Of a stretch of 64,000 bases of DNA, positions 12,375-22,900 are shown one piece after another (position 1 is the first letter of the stretch; each line of letters starts with the position of its first letter). Made by a program: the position numbers and the translations under genes. The notes under the pieces were generated by a model. The model saw only the letters and a program-made list of their open reading frames with translations. It made no database searches and was not told where the DNA came from. The stretch is from Spirometra erinaceieuropaei (taxonomy: Eukaryota > Platyhelminthes > Cestoda > Diphyllobothriidea > Diphyllobothriidae). The DNA lies in assembly GCA_902702965.1 (NCBI GenBank), contig CACRXP010000676.1:279227-343226 (forward strand). Direction: 5' to 3'.

Positions 12375-12532
12375 GGGCTCGTGGCCCAGTGGTTAGAGGC
12401 GTGAACTTCTAACAAACAGGTCCCGAGTTCGTGCCTCGGGTGTTTCACACTTTGGGTTTGGGTATGGCTGGCTGACGACGGTTAATAAGCCGGGAATGGC
12501 CATTCTAGTCTCCCTTCTCTTTGTCGGAAATA
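12375..12532 (+). repeat. tRNA-headed SINE
   Basis: Starts with a tRNA-like head (box A-like GTGGCCCAGTGGTTAGAGGC, box B-like GAGTTCGTGCC), then a constant body with TATGGCTGGCTGACGACGG, AATAAGCC and GGCCATTC, ending in TTGTCGG. About 160 bp. It has five relatives in the window, all ending at the same CTTTGTCGG word. Confidence 0.72.
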
Positions 12533-12650
12533 ACACACTGACGACCATTTTTACCTTTAATAATCCTTTGGGAAAATACAGGCGTTCATTGAATACATTT
12601 ATATGCCACATATAGTCGCCTACTCACAGCCAGTTTTCCGCTCTTTGCAG

Positions 12651-12758
12651 AATACCAATATTACGGTCAGTACAAATGCTCCTGTACTTCCACGGACGTC
12701 CTCGGCACAAGGATCAGCTCAGGGGAAACGAGTTTTGAGCCAACCGAATTTGATTCAG
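12651..12758 (+). CDS. Exon 2: C-terminal Ig half, GC-AG donor
   Basis: The acceptor is TCTTTGCAG and the exit is TCAG|GCAAGT, the usual consensus of a GC-AG intron. Read in phase 1 it gives a typical Ig F-G strand region, YYGQYKCSCTSTDVLG, completing the domain begun at 8041. It has 35 full codons. Choosing a GT donor instead would not keep this frame joined to exon 3. Confidence 0.65.
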
Positions 12759-13559
12759 GCAAGTTCCTCCTTCTCGGTACTTATGATTGTTTAAAGGAGA
12801 AAGACCAAATAAGCGCGTCCACCATGGTTGATTACCACATTTCGGTGATGGTGGTACTGTTGCTGCAAGGATATTTATCAGCAAAAGCTCGTATTGTGTA
12901 GACAGACAGGCTTTGTAAACTGTCGTGTCATTGCGCCGCGCACCAAAATTTGATCTTACTAAATGGCTGTTTCTGAGTCGGAGGTATTTCAGCCATAACG
13001 ATCTATTGGGCTCCCCAGTTGCTGGAACGGCTCAAGAGGATGTGATTCCCTGGAACCGAAATCATGCTGTCGTTTAGTGCCACTTCTTTCTTCTCTTCGA
13101 TCCCACAGGACCAGGCAGTCAAAACTGCCAGGGGAGTTCGATAACGAGTACAAGGACACCGATAGACGGTAAAATGGACACATCTCATCCAACTATTTAA
13201 ATTCTCCTTTAATGCCTGCTTCGCCTCTTAAGAGATAACGTATATGTAGGCCAAAGGAGACGCTAAAGGAATCTCCACTCTGGAGCTTTATCACAGAGGT
13301 GCATTCCCAAAAAAGCAGAGAATCTGGATTACTCAATCTATGGGTGAAAATCTTAGACTTGATATGCTCAACATCCCTTCGTGATCATAAAGCCAGAACA
13401 TGTTCTAAGAATTTCATAGCGTCCTGAATTTCATCTCACCTGGCAATGGGTCCAATATAGAGGCGGAAGGCGACAACCAACTACCGTTACTTGATGAGAA
13501 TCAAAAAATGCGATCTTTTCGAGGGCATCCAACATGAGCCAAATCCCGATCTACCACGT

Positions 13560-14060
13560 AAAGCACCCATAGGCCACACACGATGCAATGATGCAATCTG
13601 TTGTGGCTAGATCGGAAAATCTGTCTCAACCCGCATACATGGGCACCAGTCAGCGGTGAAGAGAGGAGATCATTTATCCCAGGTGACTATGCACACACTA
13701 GACACTGGCCTCCGAGCTGCATGAGAGAATATTCGCATTGCTGGCGCCTGCCCTTTAAGAAGAGGCCGTGAATTCCTGGAAGCAATGCAGTCAGATGAGG
13801 CACGCATAAATAGGCATATCAGTTTAGATGCCACATACAAATATCTCAAGGAAAAATGGAATTGAGCTCAGCCAATTCCGAAGGGATGACGAAATATCAT
13901 TGGCGCGCATTGGCGTAGACTTCGGCCAACCACGGAATCACTTGTTCGACACGGTTGAGATAGTTAACTGTTTCTGTACATAATCCAGACGTCTGACGAC
14001 GAGCTGGGAAACCAATGTCAAAAATGTACACAACAAAGACTATTTTGTTCCCAAAGAATC
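13560..14060 (+). mobile_element. Old group A PLE 3' remnant
   Basis: It matches the same nuclease end and tail as the other group A copies, with many changes: GREFLEAM-like at about 13770, a NRHISLD-like motif, LKEKW at about 13850, and a tail with a degenerate hammerhead core (CTGACGA, 13994) and the element's end motif at about 14040. It has several frame breaks. Confidence 0.65.
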
Positions 14061-14089
14061 TTACATATTACAAATTAAATTTCCTGCAA

Positions 14090-14470
14090 TGCTCGTTTTT
14101 CAATAAATATACATATATACATGTAACTGTGCAAAACAGTTACCCTTTTAACAAGCATAAAAGTCGATTTTCCCCTGGCACTCCTGCTGGCGTTATGTCC
14201 TGATTTGACAATGCCTTTTCCTTGAGGTTGTTGTACACAGCATCAAATTCTACGTACCGGTTAATAGATGTGTTTTCAGAATGGATGGCCTACAAAATTC
14301 GCGGCCTTTCTTAGATGAGCAGACAACTACAATGCGAGTCTTGTCCCAGGCTGATTCGTGTCCTGTTTCCAGCGTATGCATGGTAACTTTGGACGAGTGG
14401 TATCGCCTTTTTATGGCCAGTGAATGTTCGTGTATTCGTGCAGAAGCCGATTTCCCAGTTTAACAACAGC
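14090..14470 (-). mobile_element. Group A PLE 3' fragment, inverted
   Basis: Read on the minus strand, it matches the GIY-YIG end and tail of the neighbouring plus-strand copy (14860-15190): nuclease end, a broken GREF-type motif, the repeated LKEK end and the start of the tail. The two form a head-to-head inverted pair of about 350-bp arms. Confidence 0.78.
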
Positions 14471-14484
14471 AAAACGCATTACGG

Positions 14485-15285
14485 ATGTTGCATGGTATCT
14501 ATAAAACAGAACTGAATTATTTGTTCAAACCGGTTTTCCACAATTGGCATCCTAGATATTTTGTACACCGATGCATAAGGCGACGGGAGTTAAAAGAAAA
14601 AGACAAGGAACTAGTTTGCTCCGATCAGGCGCCCAAACCAAAAAACTGGCGAACACATTCGTACATTAAGAATGTGTTCGAGCTAGTTGAAAGACACCTG
14701 AGGAAACACCAAATACACGTGGCGCCCCAGTCGACGACTACATTTCGTAACCAGCTTGTACAACCTGGGGATACGGTTGGCTATTTAGATAAGGAGGAAG
14801 TCGTCTATGAGATACTATGCAAAACACGTAATACGACTTACCTTGGTAAAACTGGGAAATCGGCTTTTGCACGAATACACGAACATTCACTGGCCGTAAA
14901 AAGGCGAGACCACTTGTCCCAAGTTACCATGCATAAGCTGGAAACAGGACACGAATTCGCCTGGAACAAGACTCACATTGTAGGTGTCTGCTCATCTAAA
15001 AAAGGCCGCGAATTTTTGTAGGCTATCCATTCTGATAAGACATCTATCAACCGACGCGTAGAATCGGATGCTGTGTACAACAACCTCAAGGAAAAGGCAT
15101 TGACAAATCAGAACATTACGCCAGCAGGAGTAACAGGGCAAAATCGACTTTTATGCATGTTTAAATGGTAACTGTTTTGCACGCTTACTTCACGTCTGAG
15201 GACGACTCCGGGAACCAAAGTCGGAAATTTAGAGTAAATTTGATTATCTTCCCCAAAGAACTTATTTCTTTCGAATATATGTATA
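14485..15285 (+). mobile_element. Group A PLE 3' fragment (connector, GIY-YIG, tail)
   Basis: The frame at 14485-15021 matches the C-terminal third of the 47.8-kb copy: the FVHRCIRRRELKEK connector, VYEILCKTRNTTYLGKTGKS of the nuclease, and GREFL near the end. A TAG at 15019-15021 replaces the codon after GREFL, and matching sequence continues for about 90 nt to the LKEK region. The Cys pair of the nuclease is partly changed. The tail with hammerhead-like core CTGAGGA (15189) ends near 15285. The RT part is absent. Confidence 0.82.
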
Positions 15286-15289
15286 TGTA

Positions 15290-15560
15290 AATAATGGTAG
15301 AAGGGCGCTCACCGATTGTGCTACAGAATCCACTCGGTCCGTTATGCCTCCGGGCTCTCTCGAGCCCAACTAGCCTACCAGGCCGAAGTCGGCCAAACTA
15401 TGATAGCAAACAACCCCGGAACAGTTCTGTATCAATCTACCCCCCAAACTCTGTCTTCCCCACTCTACTATCATAGCTTGGCCGACTTCGGCCTGGTAAA
15501 CAGTTGTCTGTTCGTGACCCCCTGTCACCCATACGAAACTTGCTCGCTTGCTTTTGGAGT
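15290..15560. repeat. Hairpin-family end plus inverted repeat
   Basis: The first part (GGGCGCTCACCGATTGTGCT) is the hairpin-family end; next come 30-bp arms at 15379-15408 and 15469-15498 with one mismatch (ACCAGGCCGAAGTCGGCC at the start). A related piece with CCCCCCAGACTTTGTCG lies at 15790-15830. Confidence 0.66.
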
Positions 15561-16300
15561 CCAATGAATCGGTGTGCGCCCATTTCTGGGCGATTAATTA
15601 CCCGATCTGCAGCGACAGAATGGCAGGCGGGGAGACAATGATGAACTTCGGTTCGATGAAGTGCTTATGACCCATCTGGTAGGCCTCAGTGGTGGACCGA
15701 CTGCGCCAGGTGCGTCTGTGCGCATGTTTCTGTTTCCAGTCCCAGCTGGTGGTCAGGTCTATAGCTGGCTGAATGCAGGCATTCCTGTACCAGTCTACCC
15801 CCCAGACTTTGTCGTGTTTCTCAGATATTTTTATATATGTCGTACACTCAGGCAAATTATCACACCAGGAAAAATGACATGCAACACAATTCTGATTTAA
15901 CGACCGAAAAGATGAGGATTTTGTCGACGAAACAACCATCGTATACATAAGACCATTAGGATTCTTACTAAGTCACCTACAAAAGCACTAAAATGATTCC
16001 AAATGCGGTATCAGTAAAATCGGGCCATCGGAAATGTAGCGTTCCTTGTATGCCAGTTTTTTCATCTGCAGGTTTGCGTGGCAATTGTCTGAAATCCCTA
16101 TAGGCATGTGGTGCTAGCCGCCCTAAAAATTTATAGCATGGCGAAACTTTCCATTTTCGTCACATAATAAAGGTTCATTACAGGATGCAATGGAGAAAAA
16201 ACCTCAAAAGACTGGCTTGATTTTGTTGTTGGTCGTCAATAATATTAAAAGTTAATGTGTAAAACTTAACGTTTTTGAATTTATGTCGCATTCTCTTCAG

Positions 16301-16500
16301 ATATCGTATTCCAACGGCGCTACTGGGCAGCCTTTGAGAGAAGGAACAGTACCTTCGAAGGAAGCAGTGTAATAGAAGTGCCCACTCAAGGTCTTCCTGG
16401 TTTCTTTCTAATATCTGCTACTGGATTTTCCTTTTTCGAAACACTGAAGGTTAAAGTTTCGTGGACCGAAGACAGAAAGCCCAACGCTCATGTCACCCAG
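16301..16500 (+). CDS. Exon 3: beta-rich extracellular segment
   Basis: Clear acceptor (TTCTCTTCAG) and donor (CAG|GTACGT). Entry is phase 1 and exit phase 0, giving 66 codons with alternating hydrophobic and polar residues, including TLKVKVSWTED, which resembles a beta strand of an FN3-type fold. There are no cysteines. The exon lies between the PLE cluster at 13.4-15.3 kb and the tRNA-like foldback at 17.46 kb. Confidence 0.78.
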
Positions 16501-17490
16501 GTACGTAATTTAAAAACCGTACGTCCCTTATGTAGATAGTAGAACCTACGCTTAAACACACTTTGAAGTATAAAATCTACCAATGCAAATGAATCTACTC
16601 TTTGCATATTATTTTTAGGCAATATTTAAACCACATCCAATTTGAATTCTCAAAGACATAAAACGAACAGACTAACTTAATTCATGCAGTTAATCTGCAT
16701 TTTTGATTGACGCCCCGAGAGAACATTTACAAACGAGACTGGCTATTAACTCGGAATATTTTAAAACTTCAATATGCGTTATTTGGATATTTGAAGCCGC
16801 TATAGGCGGTTTTGGGCAGCCGCCAGTTAAAATGCATAATTTACCATTTTCTCAGTGTGAATGAGCAACAGTCAAGAAAGGTCATTTCGAAAATAAACAT
16901 TGTACAGCAAATGTTCCTCCTTATTTTGAGATACTATTTTATAAAAGCAGTTCTTCAGAAAAAAGGATGAATACTAACAGTCCCATCTAGAAGTCTACTC
17001 ATGTATTGGGATATTAAACGGAGACCTAAGAGCAAGTTCGTTTTCCGTTGCCTTCAATTAGTTTCTGGAGTACGGCATTTGCTTTAAATCTGTTATCTTT
17101 AGCAATTATTAACAAGCTCATCCAAATCATGCAGTCCTAGAAATTATAAAAAATAATACCCACAAATTATATGTAAAATAGGTAAAATCATCAGCGACAC
17201 AAATTATTCATGTGAGAGACACATTTTCAGAGTGATCTAATAGCGTTGATATGGAACCTTAAGATTTGGAGTGGTATATACTTCAATCCTGGTAAACGCG
17301 ATTGGACACGGCTTTTCCTATCTGTAAATCAAACAACTTTATATTCTGAAATATGTGATTTACGAGACCTTTGGGTGTGTTTCATCAATTTACCCAACCA
17401 TCTGCGAAAGGCAATTATGCTAATAAAGGCTTTCATAAGTATTTTAACAGATTTTGAATAATTCATATTGAGCCAACTGTGAAAAACTCG

Positions 17491-17572
17491 GCCCTCGGTG
17501 GGATTCGAACCCACGCAGTAAGGAGAAGGCTTTTGTACAGCCAACGCTCTAACCACTTGAGCTACGAGGCCC
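17491..17572 (-). tRNA. tRNA-like sequence (element end)
   Basis: Inverted partner of the sequence at 17921. The loop reads GTACAAA instead of GTACTAA. Confidence 0.3.
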
Positions 17573-17920
17573 CGCCGGACGACTTGACTTTAATCACATT
17601 TGGGTCAAGTTTACCCGCCCAACCTACTGCAACGCCTGGAATCCCCCAAATCTGATACAGTAAGTTGACTGCCCACGCAGGATGTCCTAAGTAATTCACC
17701 TATAATCCGCCAGATGGGTCAATATGAATTATTCAAAATCTGTCAAAATACTTTTGACTTACGTGAGCCTGGTAGTCATTTGGTGGATTCTAGGTGAATT
17801 TCTTAGGAAATTCTGCTTGGGTAGTCAACGTACTGTATCAGATTTGGTGGATTCCAGACGTTGCAGTTGGTTGGGTGAAAAAACCTGACCCAAATGCGAT
17901 TAAACTCGCGTCGTCCGGCG

Positions 17921-18001
17921 GGGCCTCGTAGCTCAAGTGGTTAGAGCGTTGGCTGTACTAAAGCTTTCTCCTTACTGCGTGGGTTCGAATCCCACCGAGG
18001 C
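17921..18001 (+). tRNA. tRNA-like sequence (element end), isotype unclear
   Basis: A box A-like TAGCTCAAGTGGTTAGAGC and box B-like GGTTCGAATCC are intact, with acceptor GCCTCG pairing with CGAGGC and an anticodon-like stem GGCT/AGCT around GTACTAA (ACT in anticodon position). The spacer before the T arm is long, as in Ser/Leu tRNAs. As part of a repeat it is more likely a tRNA-derived pol III promoter than a working tRNA. Confidence 0.35.
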
Positions 18002-19134
18002 GCCGAGTTTTTTACAGTTGAGTCAATGTGAATAAAGGCTTTACATTTTTGCCCAGTTTAATTAAATACTCTGTCTCCAATACACATTAGCAGCATGGTG
18101 ACCTAGAATTCGCAATAGGGTCGCTAACTGCAGAAGGTATTAGAGAGATATAAATTCATTAAAAAACTGGACTGTGACTGTCTCTAATGAGGGCATCCTA
18201 AGATGAATCAAAAAATTTAAAAGATTGCAGAAGTTATGGGCTATCATCTGACAAACACATACACTCAGGCCACAGCAGAAATCAAGAGTAAAGCTGTATG
18301 AAATAGAGGAATGATACAAATTGCACTCCGCTGTCTTGAGCCTACTTCCATCACTATGCATCCCTGTTGTAGTGGCTACATCGGAACCTAGAAACGATTT
18401 TTTTAAATTACAGAAACGAAGTGACATTTAAAACTGAATCTTAAATAAAAGGGATGGACGACAACCGTGGTCAGTTGCTACCGTTCCGTAGTTGTTGCTG
18501 ATAGCCTTTGCAAATACGCAAAGATTCAGCAATCTAACCCCACTTTAAGCCCTTCATATGTGGTAGAGTTATATGTGTTTCAAAACGATGGAAAGATAAG
18601 AAAACTCTATCTCATTCTTTTATTTAGACCAGTACGCGGGTAAATTGTGTGTTACAGCAATCGATTATGTCACAAATCGAGTTCAGAACTGCGGTATTTT
18701 TCAAAATTTCTTCTATAAAGGTAGAAAGCTAGTAAGGGGTAGAAGTTCAACGTTGGATGTTGAATTCGTGCATAAATGCCCATCAGTTACCTTCAGTTGA
18801 GACTTGCATTGCTGCAACCGCCCAAATAAACGAACATTCTAAATTTTGAAGAAATGAGTGTGATTGAGGACGGTGATACTGCACTAAAAGCCGTGGCTTG
18901 GATGGTTGCCAACTGGCGGGATAACTTGGACCTCGCAGTTCGTCAAGCGCTGAGTGTTTGTGTGGAGTGGCCGGCTTGTGGACTAAAAGTCAGAATGCAA
19001 GGACTCCTTCTTGATGCAGCTTCCATGGTACTTCCATTAGGATGGGATTCGAGCAGGGTTTAGCGGCAACCTAGGGACGGCTCCAGCCGCGCCAGCCACC
19101 TGCGCTCTCTTCAACCTCAGGTCTTCTTGTCTAT

Positions 19135-19300
19135 GTTTTGACACCGGGCCCAGGGTGGGAGGAGCAGGAAGGAGTGCGGCAGATGCTGCAGAAGTCTACC
19201 ATCACTATGAACCAATTTACACTCAAGTCATCGCCCCTGATCACAACTTGCTGTGGAGCACATGGTGGACATAATCTAAACCGACGGTCTATTGTCGGTA
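19135..19300 (+). repeat. Dispersed repeat D (copy 2)
   Basis: Shares GACACCGGGCCCAGGGTGGGAG, a Met-Asn-Gln-like ATGAACCAATTTAC word and TCATCGCCCCTGATCAC with the other copies. It is in intron 3, about 400 bp before exon 4. Confidence 0.5.
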
Positions 19301-19735
19301 TGGCCGATAAAAACGAAGATGCTAGTTCAAAGAAAAAGTCGGGGAGAGAGAAACGACAGCGGGAACAAGAAATTTATTTAACCTTCCGAGGTAGCATAGG
19401 ATAATAGTAGTTTTTTGCATGTGGTATCGTTTTTTTCAATAAAAAACCGAGTGTCATCGTGAAGCCAAACATAGGTTTGTATAAGAACACCATTGTATAC
19501 GTTGAATAACTTTTTAATGCACCAAAATATTTATAAAATAATGTGATAAGTTCAAAATCGACAAAAGACTGCCAGTTCGGAATCGTTGATACAGAAACTA
19601 TAATATTTCCAACTTATTTCTAACCCTCACTATTAGGGGACCAGTTCCATTTCTTATCTTATTATTTGAAAAATAAAGGTGGTTTATTATAAAGTTCATT
19701 TTGGACGACCTTTTATTTTCTTTGGCTTCCCCTAG

Positions 19736-19934
19736 GACGCTCAAGTAAGTTCAATCCACCAGTTCCCAGATGTTGACGAACTGCAAAATTGGAAAATGCT
19801 GGCCTATCGGTTATCACCGCCAATTACGTATCCAGATTCCGCAGATGGACAACTAGTCACTTTCGACTGGTTTTTACCGGCCACTCAAAATTCCCTTGAG
19901 GAGCGTCATGTGATAGACAAATTTTGGATTGTCG
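19736..19934 (+). CDS. Exon 4: extracellular segment
   Basis: The acceptor has a strong polypyrimidine tract ending CCCCTAG; the donor is G|GTTAGT. Entry is phase 0, matching exon 3, and exit is phase 1. The 66 codons include LSPPITYPDSADGQLVTFDW, which reads like the proline turn and core strand of an FN3-like fold. The family is not certain. Confidence 0.75.
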
Positions 19935-21173
19935 GTTAGTGTTTTCCGGAAATATGCTACTTAAAACATGAAGTCTTGTGGAAGCTCTTCCATTTCATTT
20001 TCAAGGATAGATCAATAACCAACTAACGCAACGCAGAGGTCTCTATGCAATGTTTTTGCAGTTGGCATTAATTGGTAAAATGTTCTTCGAAGGTGAAAGT
20101 CAATGTTTGTGATATTTACCAGCCCGACGCAAAAAACAGCGACAGATTTTTCCGTGAAGTTTCTACGACTTGAGATTCCGCTAAAGAAATTAAAGCTATG
20201 TAAATAGTTCTTTCACCCATTAGTCAGATAAGGATACTCTTATCTACCATCGAAATTGCATCAAACGTGCTCTGCAGGAACATTTTTCTAAACATGGCAT
20301 TAACAGGATTAGCAGTATTGTTGTAAAACGTTTACAAAGTCCAAGAATGGGCTTGAGACGCAGATAGCTCCTTACGTGTTATTGGCTAAACAACCGAATA
20401 ACGCGCCATCATTAGTCCACTCTGCCTGTTGTCTGCCGAAATACTTCATACTTTGGTTTTGCTAAGTGCTGCCAATCCATAGTTAAATGGGACTTCCAGT
20501 AAACTCACTGCCCATGTAGAATCTTCTTCAACTTGCCTTTTCGCAAATGTGACGACCGAAGCTCGTTAAAAGTTGATCTATAAAACTTGGAGCTTGCGGA
20601 GCGTGGTAAGGGTTGGCTGCGAATTCGTCTCACATGCGGTTAGCAAGCTTACTTATTGTATCTAACGCGAATTAATTCTGCAAAAATCCCTTTCGAAATA
20701 ACTTAGATACGAGGAATAATACAGGCTGTATAGTTTCTGTGAAACGAAAATGTTATATAGGAAGCATGAGATGCTGCAACGGATGTGGTTCTTGTTGAAA
20801 ACATGTTGAAAATAATTATTAAACGGAGAGACACGATTCTAATCGAATGGGCACTATACGGTCTTAAAACAACCTCATCATTAAGCATTTTTTTTAAACC
20901 GATACATACACTTTTGATTACAGAATTTGGAGAGGGCGTGATGTCCTACCATAGGAGTACACAAATTAGTGTTTTATGAATGCTTTATGCAAAATTATAT
21001 TGAATTCGTAAGAATATCGGAGATCGTTTGGAAAAAGACATGCTATGTAAGTGGTCATTTTTTCCGAGTGGAGTCTTTGCAGGTGTGTCTGGAATACCAT
21101 GCGATTAGGCCACATGATAAGCAGTATTACAAATTTTAATAAGTAATCCGTCCTGATCAAAAACTCAATTCAG

Positions 21174-21461
21174 AGTTCAAGTTAACATTTCCTGTGATCG
21201 GTCACGCTGCCCAATATTTGCTTGCTTATAGTTTTGAGGATTTACATTTTTACAACTCAGACGTTGACAAAGAACCCCTTGATAAGTTACGAGCATGGAT
21301 TGTCTCTGAACGTGCGAACCACCTCGAGCTGTACGTCTACTACCAACACTCAAACAGTCGGGGAGTCTTCAGTGAGAACTCAGAGGCTAACATTGAATTA
21401 CTCGAATTTGGCTGCCCACCCGAAGCCACCTCTCGTAGCCTTGCAAGCTTTACCGTGAAAA
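21174..21461 (+). CDS. Exon 5: extracellular segment
   Basis: The acceptor is ACTCAATTCAG and the donor A|GTGAGT, both phase 1. The 95 full codons are rich in aromatic and acidic residues and carry a single Cys in FGCPPEATS, with beta-strand patterns such as HLELYVYYQH. An ATG-like start inside the exon is not needed. No known domain is recognised with confidence. Confidence 0.75.
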
Positions 21462-22690
21462 GTGAGTCTCCTTTGTAACCTTCAATGATTAATGCCTGTT
21501 GGAATTTTCGCAGTCAGCTCGCCGTACCGCATAACAACACGGCAGAATTACACGCCAACAGCAAAATACCTGACGTCTGTCCGTGTTTGTATTGTATCTT
21601 TATTCGTTTCTTTTAATGCATTTTTTATCAGGATCATCTCGTACTTCCAGAGTAGCCTCCACTTCACTTTTCTCGGTTGCACTTCGTTCGCCTGTCCTCT
21701 CTCACCACCCCCATTCTTCTGTTCACGTTCATCCCGCTTCTGGAGCTGTATGTTTACTTAACTTAAACAAAGGTGATAAAGGGAATCGTAGGTAAAGAAA
21801 GATTGAACTTAACTACAGTGTACTTCCATAGAGCAACTATGTTATCCATCAATTGAGGCTGACGGTCACTGATCCCTCTGTACTGCGGGAGCGGTACTCA
21901 CATAGACCACGAAGTTCTGGTATATGGATTTGCTAGGCTCCCACCAAGTAATCGGCAGTCATTAATTCTGAGGTATGTCCACCATAGAGAGAGGGGATAG
22001 CAAAGTGGTCAGTTTCGCGCGCAGAGGAGACAGACGCGCTATTTGACCAGGATTTTACCAACAACAACAACGACAGCGCCACAACAGGGATGAGAAAGAC
22101 GAGGATGGCTGGGCAACTATGCTCACGACCTGTTTAGCCAGCGTGAGCGCAGGCCCATCTACTGGCAGGGGACCAGGTGACAGATAACTGTCAGCGCATA
22201 CCAGGCTACGAGGGCCATGGTTCGCTGATCCTGACATAGCAAGTGCTTAGAGACCCAGAAGTGTGACACGTGGCCCTGAATTCGCCTGGGTCATTAACCT
22301 TAAATGACTGAGTAGCTGGCCAGTCCTTGGCTGCGAGTCGAGTATGACTCTCGACGGATTTCTCGTTGTATGTATGCTGGAGTGTGGGGGAGTCTACACT
22401 GAAAGAGACCCTAATATGGATCCTGATTTCCAGTTTTTAACAAGAATGTCGTTTTTTACTAGCATTGTGTCATTATGTGAAGTGATACGGTTAAAATTCA
22501 GCACCGAAATAGTAGAAATAGAATTGTCATAGACGATGGGAAGATTGCCAATATATGTGTTCCGTAAACACCTATTTCACTTCTACTACGTCGCCTCTTC
22601 CGTACACAAAGCAGTCATTTTTTACTTCTTAAAATCCTCACATCAAATTCTCTCACTGACTTTTTCGCCTTTGTGTCTTCTCACCAATAG

Positions 22691-22900
22691 CCAAAGGATT
22701 TACCCTCCAGAACTCTACCGCTGAGATCAATGTGGACAACAGGGAGTATGGCAGGGGTGCGTTCATTAATTACCACCCCTACTCTACCGCATTCGGCTAT
22801 GAGCTGCGCGCCCTGGTGAAGGAGGATAACGAAATATTCACCAAAACTCTTCTATCCATCCCACCAGCAGACGAAAGTCGCCTAAAGCTGGAATTAGAAG
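22691..22900 (+). CDS. Exon 6: extracellular segment, probable GC-AG donor
   Basis: The acceptor is TCTTCTCACCAATAG. The reading frame runs to a TGA at 22942, but a GC donor, GAAG|GCGAGT at 22900/22901, ends the exon in phase 1, exactly the phase needed for exon 7. The 69 full codons contain NSTAEINVDNREYGRG, with one N-glycosylation sequon (NST). If the GC donor were not used, this would be a terminal exon of a short form ending at 22944. Confidence 0.62.

Larger units (their letters stand above)
17463..18033. repeat. Foldback element with tRNA-like sequences at both ends (copy 1)
   Basis: Two inverted arms of about 200-250 bp. Each starts outside with a CAACTGTGAAAAACTCGG-like word, then a tRNA-like block (minus at 17491-17572, plus at 17921-18001), then a shared inner part with the words CCGCCGGACGAC and GGTGGATT. 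The centre repeats the outer flank (CAATATGAATTATTCAAAA at 17722). It lies in intron 3 of the main gene. Confidence 0.8.

Noticed and set aside
13003..13192. Overlapping minus-strand frames near 13.0-13.2 kb
   Set aside because: No motif, poor frame preference, and they overlap each other in two phases.
17491..18001. A pair of functional tRNA genes
   Set aside because: The same sequences recur as ends of a repeated foldback element, with changing anticodon loops and imperfect stems.
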